This document shows, one piece after another, positions 7,855 to 15,953 of a stretch of DNA of 34,673 nt (within the stretch, counting starts at the first letter, position 1; every line of letters starts with the position of its first letter). The translations under genes were made by a program, and so were the position numbers. The DNA is from CAZNRY01 sp964575675. Its GTDB lineage: Bacteria; Eisenbacteria; RBG-16-71-46; CAIMUX01; VGJL01. Below the pieces are notes generated by a model. It had not been told where the DNA came from. It saw nothing but the letters and a program-made list of their open reading frames with translations, and made no database searches. The DNA lies in NCBI GenBank assembly GCA_964575675.1, contig CAZNRY010000017.1:1-34673 (forward strand), read 5' to 3'.

Positions 7855-10545
7855 ATGGCCAAGACAATAGTGGCGGCGTGCAAGGTCCGCCCCGACACCA
7901 TCCTCGACGACATCCGGAGGCTGATGGAACTGGCGCGCTTTCGCGAGGCGCTCGACCCGTCGAAGACCACGATCCTCAAAGACAACATCTCCTGGCACTT
8001 CCCGTTCCCCGGCGCCAACACGACCCCCTGGCAGATGGAGGGTGTCATCCGCGCGCTTCGCTCCGGCGGGTACGACGATTTGTCCTGCGTTCAGAACAAG
8101 ACCGTGGTCACGAACGCCTTCAAGGGCGAGGACCTGAACCACTACGTCCCGATCTTCAAGGAGTATGGGATCCCCGTTCTGTACAACTTCAAGGAAGAGG
8201 AGATGAAGTGGGTCGTCTACAAGCCCAAGGCCTCGATGCTCGTTCTCGACCAGATCTTTCCGGAGGGGATCACGGTTCCAGACTACTTCTTCGGCAAGAA
8301 CATCATTCATCTGCCGACCGTGAAATGCGTCGCGGGCGAGACGGAAGTGGTTTTGGCAGACGGCTCTGTCGTCGCGATCCGGGATTTGGTTCGTGAACAA
8401 CTCGAGCAGGCGACTGAGGTCGACAAGAGCCAGGATGGTGACCTGCGTGCCTTCGGCCGCGTCGATCTCCTATCTATGACGGAGGCGGGCGAGGTGCAGC
8501 CCACAACGGCGACCTGTTTCTGGCGGACAACAGCCGGCAACCGGCGCGTCGTGCGCATGCGGACCCGAACCGGTCGCACACTCACAGCGACCGCGGACCA
8601 CCCGGTCTTGACACCTTCCGGCTGGGTATCTTTGGGCGACCTGACGGTCGGCAGCCGATTGGCGGCCGCCCGCAGCATGAGGATCGCCGGCCGCTCCCAG
8701 CCCCTTCCACCGGTGGCGGTCAAGACCGAGCTTCTGCCGGTTACGGCACGGGCGGGGCGGAAATACTCCGCTGCATTCAACCAAGAGATCATCGACTCCT
8801 ACACAGGCGGTGAGACGACCACGGCGATTGCCGCTCGCGTTGGAGTTCGCTGGCAGATCGTGCAGAGCGCTCTCAAGCGACACCGAGTTCCAATGCGCCG
8901 CAATGTGGTTCAACTCACCACACATGAGAGGACTTCACCCGAGTTCTGGCGTTGGATGGGTTACGTCTTCGCCGAAGGTAACCTCGAACGCGGCGAATGC
9001 ACCGACAAGCTTTGGTGGGCGAACTCCCAACCTGAGATTGTCGAGGACTTCCTGACCCTCACGAGGCGCCTGTTCGGCGTCGACGCCCACGCCAAGAAGA
9101 ACGGCAGGCAATGGTACGTTTACGGCAAGAGGTTGGGTCGCTTCATCGAGAGAATGGGCCTACCCATCCCGTTGAAGTCGGACAATAAGCGCGTCCCGGA
9201 GATGCTCTTCCGTTGTCCCGACGAGGAGATTGCCGCCTTCTTGTCCGCGTATCTGGACGGTGACGGACATGTCAGCAAGCGGCAGGCTGAGATCACCGCG
9301 ACGACCAAGAGCCCCCAGCTGGCCCACGATCTCCAGATCCTCTTCGCGCGCTTGGGGGCAATCTCATCCTGCAAGCCCATCGAGGCAACGATTCCCGGGG
9401 TGTGGAGCGAATCTCGCACATACTCCATGGTCACCGTCAGCGGCTCGAGCCTAGAGTGTCTTGCGGGCCATCTGCGATTCCGGCACCCACGCAAGAAGTC
9501 TCGATTCGAGATCCAGCTTCGCAGGCTGGCAACGAGCAAACAGCCAAGCAACTGGGATATCGTCCCCCTCCCTCGCGAGGAGTTCCGTTCCGTGCGGAGG
9601 GGTTTAGGCCTCACCCAGGCTTCGAGCGGCAAGCCGGGTTCGGCCAACAGCATCGAGAACGGATACACCAACCCAACTCCCCGCGTTGCCCGGTACTTCG
9701 TTGACCTATTCGAGAACCTCGATACCGGGAAACGGTACGCCGACGAGGTCTCGAGGATGCGACTCCTCGTGAGCCACGACCTTGCGTGGGACTCTGTGAG
9801 TTCCATCGAGGATGTCCCCGCCGGTGAAGTGGAGTTGTTCGACATCACCGTTCCGGAGACCGGATCCTTCATCGGCAACGGCCTCGTGGTCCACAACTGC
9901 CACATCTACACGACGACTACCGGAGCGATGAAGAACGCCTTCGGCGGGCTGCTGAACACGAAGCGGCACTACACCCACTCCTGGATCCACCAGACCCTCG
10001 TCGATCTGCTCGCCATCCAGAAGGAGATCCACAGCGGGATCTTCGCCGTGATGGACGGCACGACGGCCGGTAACGGCCCCGGGCCGCGGACGATGGTCCC
10101 CGAGATCAAGAACTGGATGCTCGCCTCGGCGGACCAAGTCGCAATCGACGCGCTCGCGGCGCGGATGATGGGGTTCGATCCGATGACGATCGACTACATC
10201 CGGCTCGCGCACGAGAAGGGACTCGGCTGCGGCGACACACGGGAGATCGAGGTAGTCGGGGACGACGCGAAGGCCGAGTCGTGGGGGTTCCGCGTCGGCG
10301 ACAACAGCGCGAGCCGCGTGGGCAACTTGCTCTGGTTCAGTCCCCTGAAGCGATTTCAGAATTTCTTCTTCCGCACGCCTCTCGTCAACGTCTTCATCCT
10401 CGGCAGCGAGATCTACCACGACTACTACCGCTGGCCCGCGCGGGATCGGAAGGCCTTCGAGAAATGGTTGGGCGCAACGGAGTGGGGGAGACTGTTTCAG
10501 GACTACGCGACGCGGGGAACTCTAGCCTCGGCGAGGGAGGGTTAG
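7855..10545 (+). CDS. DUF362-family protein interrupted by an intein
   Basis: 896-codon gene whose mature product, after protein splicing, would be a 372-residue DUF362 protein (157-residue N-extein, 215-residue C-extein). DUF362 proteins are widespread and of poorly defined function, often linked to iron-sulfur proteins; no cysteine cluster for a 4Fe-4S ferredoxin is seen here. Family hallmarks are the N-terminal TTILKDNISW, a LPTVK|CHIYTTTTGAMKNAF segment matching the conserved 'LPK.K.H..t..TGa.KN' core, KRHYTH, and AVMDGTTAGNGPGP. The intein splits the core exactly between Lys157 and Cys158 of the spliced protein. ATG 7855 is chosen because AGGAG precedes it by six bases; an ATG at 7849 overlaps too closely. 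The gene is monocistronic, with a promoter upstream and a hairpin terminator downstream. Confidence 0.9.
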   Translation: MAKTIVAACKVRPDTILDDIRRLMELARFREALDPSKTTILKDNISWHFPFPGANTTPWQMEGVIRALRSGGYDDLSCVQNKTVVTNAFKGEDLNHYVPIFKEYGIPVLYNFKEEEMKWVVYKPKASMLVLDQIFPEGITVPDYFFGKNIIHLPTVKCVAGETEVVLADGSVVAIRDLVREQLEQATEVDKSQDGDLRAFGRVDLLSMTEAGEVQPTTATCFWRTTAGNRRVVRMRTRTGRTLTATADHPVLTPSGWVSLGDLTVGSRLAAARSMRIAGRSQPLPPVAVKTELLPVTARAGRKYSAAFNQEIIDSYTGGETTTAIAARVGVRWQIVQSALKRHRVPMRRNVVQLTTHERTSPEFWRWMGYVFAEGNLERGECTDKLWWANSQPEIVEDFLTLTRRLFGVDAHAKKNGRQWYVYGKRLGRFIERMGLPIPLKSDNKRVPEMLFRCPDEEIAAFLSAYLDGDGHVSKRQAEITATTKSPQLAHDLQILFARLGAISSCKPIEATIPGVWSESRTYSMVTVSGSSLECLAGHLRFRHPRKKSRFEIQLRRLATSKQPSNWDIVPLPREEFRSVRRGLGLTQASSGKPGSANSIENGYTNPTPRVARYFVDLFENLDTGKRYADEVSRMRLLVSHDLAWDSVSSIEDVPAGEVELFDITVPETGSFIGNGLVVHNCHIYTTTTGAMKNAFGGLLNTKRHYTHSWIHQTLVDLLAIQKEIHSGIFAVMDGTTAGNGPGPRTMVPEIKNWMLASADQVAIDALAARMMGFDPMTIDYIRLAHEKGLGCGDTREIEVVGDDAKAESWGFRVGDNSASRVGNLLWFSPLKRFQNFFFRTPLVNVFILGSEIYHDYYRWPARDRKAFEKWLGATEWGRLFQDYATRGTLASAREG
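8326..9897 (+). mobile_element. Full-length intein with LAGLIDADG homing endonuclease
   Basis: 524-residue in-frame intein. Splicing residues all look intact: Cys1 in CVAGETEV (block A), TATADHPV with the TxxH histidine at residue 92 (block B), GEVELFDITV at 501-510 (block F), and VVHN at the end, followed by extein Cys+1 (block G). The endonuclease carries two dodecapeptide motifs, GYVFAEGN at residues 212-219 and FLSAYLDGDG at 305-314, each keeping an acidic residue. Two DNA-binding-like segments are also seen: a resolvase-like helix-turn-helix at about 154-192, and an XRE-like one at about 417-465. The element should excise itself as protein and could home into empty DUF362 alleles. The borders follow from motif positions and restoration of the DUF362 core. 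Confidence 0.93.
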
Positions 10546-10564
10546 CTTCAGCGAACGGCCGGCG

Positions 10565-10599
10565 AAAAACGAGCACGGCCCCACTGGAGCCGTGCTCGT
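10565..10599. terminator. Bidirectional hairpin terminator between convergent genes
   Basis: An 11-base perfect stem, ACGAGCACGGC (10569-10579) with GCCGTGCTCGT (10589-10599), encloses a 9-base loop. On the minus strand the stem runs into a T tract (10565-10569), a classic intrinsic terminator for the PEP-CTERM gene. On the plus strand the hairpin follows the DUF362 gene with only a weak T run. Confidence 0.8.
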
Positions 10600-10632
10600 C
10601 GTTCCTGTCGCGGCCGGAGCGAACCAGCTAGC

Positions 10633-11304
10633 CTAGCCCTTGCGCCGCCTCAAACCTCCGAGAAGACCCGCGGAGAACAGACCCATGCCGAGCAGCGTGA
10701 CCGTGGCCGGCTCGGGGATCGGATTCACGTGGATCTGGACGACCAAGTCGTTGTAATCCTGGTCCCAGGTATGCTGCGGCTTGTCCTCGAAAGCGACCAC
10801 GTAATCACCCGTGTCCGGACCGCCCATGATCGCATAGGTCACCATGTGGTCCATGAGGTCGGAGTTCTCAGACTCCTTGGACGACCAGGTGAAACCCGTT
10901 GTCGAGTCGAGCCCGAAGCGGATCGTGGGCGCCGCGGGAATCACCCCCATCGGCGAGCCGTAGAGGAAGCCGAGACCGCCGGCTACCGTGAAGAGAGAGT
11001 TGAAAGGACCACCGCTCGAGCCGACGAAATAGCCGAAGGTGTTGTCGGCCCCGGCATACCGAGCCTGTGCGTAGGCATCTCCGCCCCAGGCCCAAGGGAA
11101 GGTCTGGTCGCCAGGGAGCGGACCATCGTCAAGGCGGGTCACATTGGCCCAGCCGTAAAGCTGATCGAGCACCCCCAGCGATCCATAGAGCTGGAGTTCG
11201 AACCCGGGAAGGATCGGAGTCTGGTAGGCCCCGGCAACCGGTGCGATCAAAGAAAGCAAGGTAACCGCAGCCACCCCGCAAGCAAGCAAACGAGCTGGCT
11301 TCAT
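10633..11304 (-). CDS. Secreted PEP-CTERM protein with DUF4114-like domain
   Basis: 223-residue exported protein. A signal peptide covers about residues 1-26 (ending near PVAGA). The C-terminus has a PEP-CTERM sorting signal: IPEPAT near residue 200, a hydrophobic stretch, then RRRKG. This signal is cut and anchored or released by an exosortase; no exosortase gene is in the window. Before it, VVAFEDKP and WDQDYNDLVVQI match the acidic end of DUF4114-type domains, which often bind calcium. The ATG at 11304 has AAGGAG nine bases upstream, and the signal peptide starts there. Such proteins are usually surface or extracellular-matrix components of biofilm-forming bacteria; the binding target is unknown. 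Confidence 0.85.
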   Translation of the reverse strand: MKPARLLACGVAAVTLLSLIAPVAGAYQTPILPGFELQLYGSLGVLDQLYGWANVTRLDDGPLPGDQTFPWAWGGDAYAQARYAGADNTFGYFVGSSGGPFNSLFTVAGGLGFLYGSPMGVIPAAPTIRFGLDSTTGFTWSSKESENSDLMDHMVTYAIMGGPDTGDYVVAFEDKPQHTWDQDYNDLVVQIHVNPIPEPATVTLLGMGLFSAGLLGGLRRRKG

Positions 11305-11377
11305 AACAGGAACTCCTTTCGACCGACAAAGCACGCGACCAAAGCACCGACAAGCATGGGCCGGTGCATACGGGTCA

Positions 11378-11405
11378 ATAGTACCCGAACTGGGCTTGAG
11401 ATCAA
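11378..11405 (-). promoter_or_regulatory. Possible promoter of the PEP-CTERM gene
   Basis: On the minus strand, TTGATC (11405-11400) and TACTAT (11383-11378) are 16 bases apart, each with four of six consensus matches. The surrounding 11305-11450 stretch is more AT-rich than its surroundings. The predicted leader would be about 65 bases. Confidence 0.3.
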
Positions 11406-11565
11406 GAGTATTCGATAGCTAAATCGATAATGTGCGCGGCTTGCCGCCGCTTTTCGAGTGGGTCTCCGCCCCCCCCCCGGAGGAGGGGCACTGAATTGGG
11501 GGGCCGCGCATCCTACGTGGAAATCATGCCCTCTGTCCCGTAACGCAATGTCAGAAAGTGCTTTA

Positions 11566-13161
11566 TCACCAACTCACAAACCAGACGAACGTCGCCAAAG
11601 AGGTCAGGAAGGTGATGAGGAGGCTGATCAGGACCGTCGTGCGGAGCACCCGCCCCTCCTCCCCGATCCGATCGATGATCGCGGCGGCGTTTTGCAGCTT
11701 CGCCGGCGAAATGACCGAGGCCAGCCCCCCCCCGATGCCGCCCGCCGCGGCCAGCATCAGCCCCACGAGAACCGGTTTCCCGAGCGCCGCGGCCGTCTCC
11801 ATGTGGAAACGGCTCAGCATCGCGATCGCGCTGGTCTCGGATCCAGAGATGAACCCGGCCAGCAGCCCGAGATAAGGCGCGACGAGTCCGTAGGCGCCTC
11901 CGAACAACCCCGCGGCCGCCGCGGCCACCACGTGGATCATGTTACGGCTGCGGTCCGCGAGCGCCCACGCTGCATCCTTTCCCGAATGGTCGATGACGAG
12001 CGCGATCGCGAAATAGATCGCGGCGGCCAGCATCGGACGGGGGGCGCGCCGTGCGGTCCTGAAGAGAATCGATCGCCAAACCTGTCGCGACGGTCGAAAG
12101 AAGAGAACGGACGCCACAAAGGTCGAGACGAGCACCCATGTGTAGGCCTGCCACAGGAATCGGGTCGAGGTCGGTCTACCGGGAATGATCGGGATCGCCA
12201 GAGGCAGGCGCTCAAAGAGAAGCCGGAAGAACGGGAGCGCCTTCAGGTTCACGATCGTCGCGAAAAGGAGGAGTAGGATCCACGGACTGGCGGCCCGGAG
12301 AAGGCCGATTCCTTGCTTCACCTCAAGATCCGCGGCGGTGAGACCGCTCTCAAGATAGACCGGCCTGCCGCGGAGTTTCAGGGTGAGGGCGATGACGAGG
12401 ATGATGGCCGCCCCGGCAACGATTCCCGTCAACGGGACCAGATCGGCCACGGCCATGAGATAGCAGCAGAGCCCAGCCACCGCGCCCGTGATGAGCGCGG
12501 GAATCAATCCCTTGGCCATCGTCCTCCATCCCCCCACAATCCAGAACATCCCCAGGGCGATTCCGGTCGTGACGAACGGGATGAACCGCGCGAAGAGAAG
12601 GCCGGTGTCCTGTAGCGTCAGGGTCACACCCCCGGCCTTGGCGATCGGTCCCAGAACATCGGTGAAGACAACGGCGGGGATCGCAAGCAGAGCATACGTG
12701 CAGAGGGAATCGTAACCGATCGCGGGAAGGGCGATCGAGATGAAGCTCGAGTAGCCGAGCGCCATCATGATAGGCGGCAAGATCGAAACGGGCGTCGCCC
12801 CGAGAGCCGTGACCAGCGTTCCGAAACCGACGTTGATCATCAGGATCTGAGCGACACGGTCACGTGGAGACACCGACTTCATCGCGACGACGATTCGCTT
12901 CACCGCGCCTGTTTCGAGCATGAAGGTCATCTGGAAGATGCTGGCCCCGACCATGAGGCTTATCGGGAAAGACGAGACGATCCCGGCGATGCTCGCCCGC
13001 ACGGCGACACCCGGCGCAGTGTGGAAGTACAGGACGGCCACGGCGAGGGTCACGAGCCAGCCGATCAGTCCCGCGATGTCGGCCGCCGTCCGCCGGAGCA
13101 GGAGGAGCAAGAAGATCACGAGAACAGGGCTGATCGCGAGGAGAATGCTCAGCCCACCCAT
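11566..13161 (-). CDS. lctP: L-lactate permease family transporter
   Basis: 531-residue inner-membrane protein with about 12-14 hydrophobic segments, matching the lactate permease family (LctP/LldP/GlcA; proton symport of lactate or glycolate). Recognisable family segments are SLMVGASIFQMTFMLETGA near residue 70, NVGFGTLVTALGATPVSILP near 110-130 and a later ISGSETSAIAMLSRF near 445, which corresponds to the conserved GS.T..N..F region. The ATG at 13161 has GGGGAGGA upstream. It is a single-gene unit divergent from the glycosyltransferase gene at 13391. Downstream (11305-11565) there is no gene; a C10 run lies at 11469-11478. The gene symbol reflects family, and the true substrate is uncertain. 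Confidence 0.85.
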   Translation of the reverse strand: MGGLSILLAISPVLVIFLLLLLRRTAADIAGLIGWLVTLAVAVLYFHTAPGVAVRASIAGIVSSFPISLMVGASIFQMTFMLETGAVKRIVVAMKSVSPRDRVAQILMINVGFGTLVTALGATPVSILPPIMMALGYSSFISIALPAIGYDSLCTYALLAIPAVVFTDVLGPIAKAGGVTLTLQDTGLLFARFIPFVTTGIALGMFWIVGGWRTMAKGLIPALITGAVAGLCCYLMAVADLVPLTGIVAGAAIILVIALTLKLRGRPVYLESGLTAADLEVKQGIGLLRAASPWILLLLFATIVNLKALPFFRLLFERLPLAIPIIPGRPTSTRFLWQAYTWVLVSTFVASVLFFRPSRQVWRSILFRTARRAPRPMLAAAIYFAIALVIDHSGKDAAWALADRSRNMIHVVAAAAAGLFGGAYGLVAPYLGLLAGFISGSETSAIAMLSRFHMETAAALGKPVLVGLMLAAAGGIGGGLASVISPAKLQNAAAIIDRIGEEGRVLRTTVLISLLITFLTSLATFVWFVSW

Positions 13162-13390
13162 CTCATCCTCCCCCGCTCAGAACCGGGCAACGAGCTGCCA
13201 GCGGCCGTACCAGGCCGTCGAAGCGGCCTTCGGATAGTAATCGCCGCATCGCGGCGGGGCGGTCCGATGGCAGGCGGATCGCCATTCCTCGATGCCACCG
13301 AACGCGGATTCTAACCGCGAAGACCGCCACAGGCTACTTCGATTCCAACTGACCCCGCCGGAAGGATGGCGTAGGCTTTCTCCTCGTGGC

Positions 13391-14947
13391 ATGAGCGAAA
13401 ATGAACAAACCCAGCCGGATCGAATCCTGCGGATCTCGGCCCTGATCGGCGGGCTGGCCTTCATCGCGGCCTATCTCTTCGTGGCGTTGTCCAGGATCGG
13501 CTATCCCTTCGAGCTCGAGTGGATGGAGGGAGGATCCGTTGAGCACGTGCGGCGGATCCTCGCGGGCCGGGCCCTCTACGTCGCGCCCTCCTTGTCGTTC
13601 GTCCCGTTCATCTACACGCCCCTGTACTTCCACGTCTCGGCGGTCGCGGCACAGATCGTAGGCGTCGGCCTTCTGCCGCTACGCCTCGTGTCGTTCGCCT
13701 CGTCGCTCGGTTGTCTCGCGTTGATCGGGGCGATCGTCCGCGGCGAGACACGCTCGTGGCGGCCGGCGATTCTGGCGGCAGGACTCTATGCGGCGACGTT
13801 TCGGCACTCCGGGGCATGGTTCGATCTGGCCCGTGTGGATTCGCTCTTCCTCATGCTGCTCCTCGCGGGCGTCTACGCCCTGCGCGCGCGCCGGACGCAT
13901 CGGTCCTTTGCGCTCGCCGGTGCGCTCTTCGGCCTCTCCTTTCTGACGAAGCAGGCAGCGTTGCCCGTCATTGCCGCGATGACGATCTTCGCGATATGGA
14001 CGGGCCGGGGACGCTCGCTCTCCTTCATCGCCTGCGGGTGGGGATTGATCGCGAGCAGCACGCTGCTGCTCAACCGCATGAGCGACGGATGGTACGTCTA
14101 CTACGTCTTCGACCTGCCGGGACAACATCCGATTCTGCCCGGAAAGATCGTGGGGTTCTGGATCGGCGATCTCGCGGGACGGTTGCCGGTGGCGGGTGCC
14201 ATCGCGATCGGTTGGATCTTCTTCCGTAGCGCCGCGTTGCGCGGCCATAGGATGTTCTATGCCCTCCTCGGCGCCGGCATGGTCGGAACGTCGTATTTGG
14301 GCCGCCTCCACGCGGGCGGGTACGAGAACGTCCTCATGCCTGCCGACGCATTCCTCGCCGTGATGTTCGGGATCGCGACGGGCGGCTGGCTCTCGACCGG
14401 CCGGACCGCGTCCCATCCAGAGGCGCCCGCGGTCCGCACGGCCGGCGGACCCTCCGGCAGTCCGGGACGCGAGAGCCTCATCTACGCCGCATGGATCCTC
14501 CAGCTCGGCTTACTCCTCTACAACCCGGCGAAGCAGATCCCGCGCGCGGCGGATGCCGGCGCGGGCCGGAGGCTGGTCCGCATCCTATCCGAAGTGCGGG
14601 GGGACGTCCTGATTCCATCGCACGGATACCTTGCCGTCATGGCGGGCAAGGAGTCCCACGCCCACATCATGGCAATCCGCGATGTCATGAGAGGCCGGAA
14701 GGGGAAGGCGAGGAACCTGCTGGACGGAGAGATCCTCGACAAACTGGGCGGACGCAGATTCGGAGCGGTCGTGCTGGACGCGGCGAGCTTCGGAGAGGAT
14801 TCTTCGAGCCGGGAATGGCAGAATCTCCTGAAAAGGGACTATGAAAGTCCTCAGAACTTGTTCGAGGAGAAGGACGTCTTCTGGACCGTCACCGGGCTTC
14901 GAACGAGGCCGGAGCGGCTGTTCGTTCTGTCCGCTCCGAAGAGGTGA
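13391..14947 (+). CDS. GT39-like membrane glycosyltransferase
   Basis: 518-residue membrane protein with about 9-11 hydrophobic segments in its first 370 residues, then a soluble C-terminal domain. The first periplasmic loop contains ELEWMEGG with an acidic pair, and a later RVDSLFLMLLL follows a GAWFDLARVD acidic patch. This is the layout of the GT-C fold enzymes (GT39/ArnT/PMT-like), which use lipid-linked sugars on the periplasmic side. The C-terminal part includes ESHAHIMAIRD and may bind the acceptor. The start at 13391 (ATG before AGCGAAAAT) was preferred because upstream frame is Arg-rich non-membrane sequence, although no strong ribosome binding site is seen. It leads a three-gene plus-strand run with the LD-carboxypeptidase and phosphofructokinase genes. 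Confidence 0.75.
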   Translation: MSENEQTQPDRILRISALIGGLAFIAAYLFVALSRIGYPFELEWMEGGSVEHVRRILAGRALYVAPSLSFVPFIYTPLYFHVSAVAAQIVGVGLLPLRLVSFASSLGCLALIGAIVRGETRSWRPAILAAGLYAATFRHSGAWFDLARVDSLFLMLLLAGVYALRARRTHRSFALAGALFGLSFLTKQAALPVIAAMTIFAIWTGRGRSLSFIACGWGLIASSTLLLNRMSDGWYVYYVFDLPGQHPILPGKIVGFWIGDLAGRLPVAGAIAIGWIFFRSAALRGHRMFYALLGAGMVGTSYLGRLHAGGYENVLMPADAFLAVMFGIATGGWLSTGRTASHPEAPAVRTAGGPSGSPGRESLIYAAWILQLGLLLYNPAKQIPRAADAGAGRRLVRILSEVRGDVLIPSHGYLAVMAGKESHAHIMAIRDVMRGRKGKARNLLDGEILDKLGGRRFGAVVLDAASFGEDSSSREWQNLLKRDYESPQNLFEEKDVFWTVTGLRTRPERLFVLSAPKR

Positions 14948-14955
14948 GGGAGTCG

Positions 14956-15906
14956 ATGCACGGAATTCATCCGCCTGTTCTCACACCGGGCGCCCGGGTC
15001 GCCGTGAGCTGTCCGGCCAGTCCCGTCGTCGATCCTGAGCGGCTCGCGAGGGGGATCGCCCGCCTGCGCGCGGCCGGCTTTGACGTCGTGATCGGAGAGA
15101 GCTGCGCGGTCCGCGAGGGCTTGTGGGCGGGCGACGACGAGGCGCGGGCGAGGGAGCTGACCGACTTCCTCCTGGACCCGAAGATCGAAGCGATCTTCGC
15201 AGGACGCGGGGGCGTCGGATCCATGCGCCTGCTTCCCCTCCTCGACGATCTTCCGCAAGACATCGCGCCGAAGTGGATCATCGGGCGCAGCGATCTGACC
15301 GCGCTCCACCTCGCGTTCTGGAGGCGGTTCCGATTGATCGGCCTCTCCGGACCCATGGTTGCCACCGACTTTGGCGGCGACCCGCCCGGCGGCGTCCTCG
15401 CAGACACCCTGCGCATCCTCACCGATCCCGAACCGATCGGCCTTCTCGCCGCCGGTTCCATGGAGGTCTGGCGGGAAGGCTCGCCCGATGGCCCCCTCAT
15501 CCCGGCCAACCTCTCGCTGATCAGCTCGATGGTGGGCACGCGCTACATTCCGCCGCTCGCGGGCGCGATCCTCGTCCTCGAAGAAATCGGAGAGCCTCCC
15601 CATCGATGCGACAGGATGCTGACCCAGCTTCGCCTCTCGGGCTCGCTGGACGGGCTCGCCGGGCTCATCTTCGGCCAGTTCACGGAGTGCGTGCCGCACG
15701 GGGCGGATCCTTCCCCGGGTGCGCTGGCGGATCTGCTCCGCGGTCACGCCGACGAAATCGGGGCGCCCACGCTCGCGGGGTTCCCCTACGGACACGAACC
15801 CGTATTCAGCCCCCTCCCGGTCGGCGCGCGCGCGCGGATGAGCAGCGATCCTCCGGGGCTGATTCTATTGGAGGGGGCGGGGGCGCCGAGAGCCGGGAGA
15901 GTCTAG
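14956..15906 (+). CDS. ldcA: LD-carboxypeptidase (LdcA/MccF family, peptidase S66)
   Basis: 316-residue serine peptidase of family S66, which trims the terminal D-alanine from murein tetrapeptides during cell-wall recycling; relatives (MccF) cleave microcin C-type toxins. The nucleophile is Ser112 in WIIGRSDLTAL, and the rest of the triad is Glu213 in EEIGEPPHR and His280 in FPYGHEP, all at the expected spacing. The preceding AGRGGVGSMRLLP is the family oxyanion-loop motif (usually RGGYG; here Val replaces Tyr). No signal peptide is seen, which fits a cytoplasmic recycling enzyme. ATG 14956 is preferred over GTG 14944 because GAGGGAG lies right before it. The gene starts 8 bases after the glycosyltransferase stop. 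Confidence 0.9.
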   Translation: MHGIHPPVLTPGARVAVSCPASPVVDPERLARGIARLRAAGFDVVIGESCAVREGLWAGDDEARARELTDFLLDPKIEAIFAGRGGVGSMRLLPLLDDLPQDIAPKWIIGRSDLTALHLAFWRRFRLIGLSGPMVATDFGGDPPGGVLADTLRILTDPEPIGLLAAGSMEVWREGSPDGPLIPANLSLISSMVGTRYIPPLAGAILVLEEIGEPPHRCDRMLTQLRLSGSLDGLAGLIFGQFTECVPHGADPSPGALADLLRGHADEIGAPTLAGFPYGHEPVFSPLPVGARARMSSDPPGLILLEGAGAPRAGRV

Positions 15907-15953
15907 CCGCCGTCGTACTGGAGAATCGCCTCAACCAGGAAGGGGACGATCGA

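Noticed and set aside
9120..9905. A 261-codon minus-strand open frame inside the intein
   Set aside because: It is antisense to the intein, whose splicing and endonuclease motifs are complete.
11429..11456. GCGGC/GCCGC hairpin followed by TTTT on the plus strand
   Set aside because: No plus-strand gene ends before it and the stem is only five bases.
11469..11478. A run of ten C bases
   Set aside because: It is intergenic, could be a sequencing or slippage artefact, and has no recognisable function.
15123..15953. Upstream extension of the phosphofructokinase frame
   Set aside because: It runs through the LD-carboxypeptidase gene in a different frame; the kinase family sequence begins only after the ATG at 15954, which has its own ribosome binding site.
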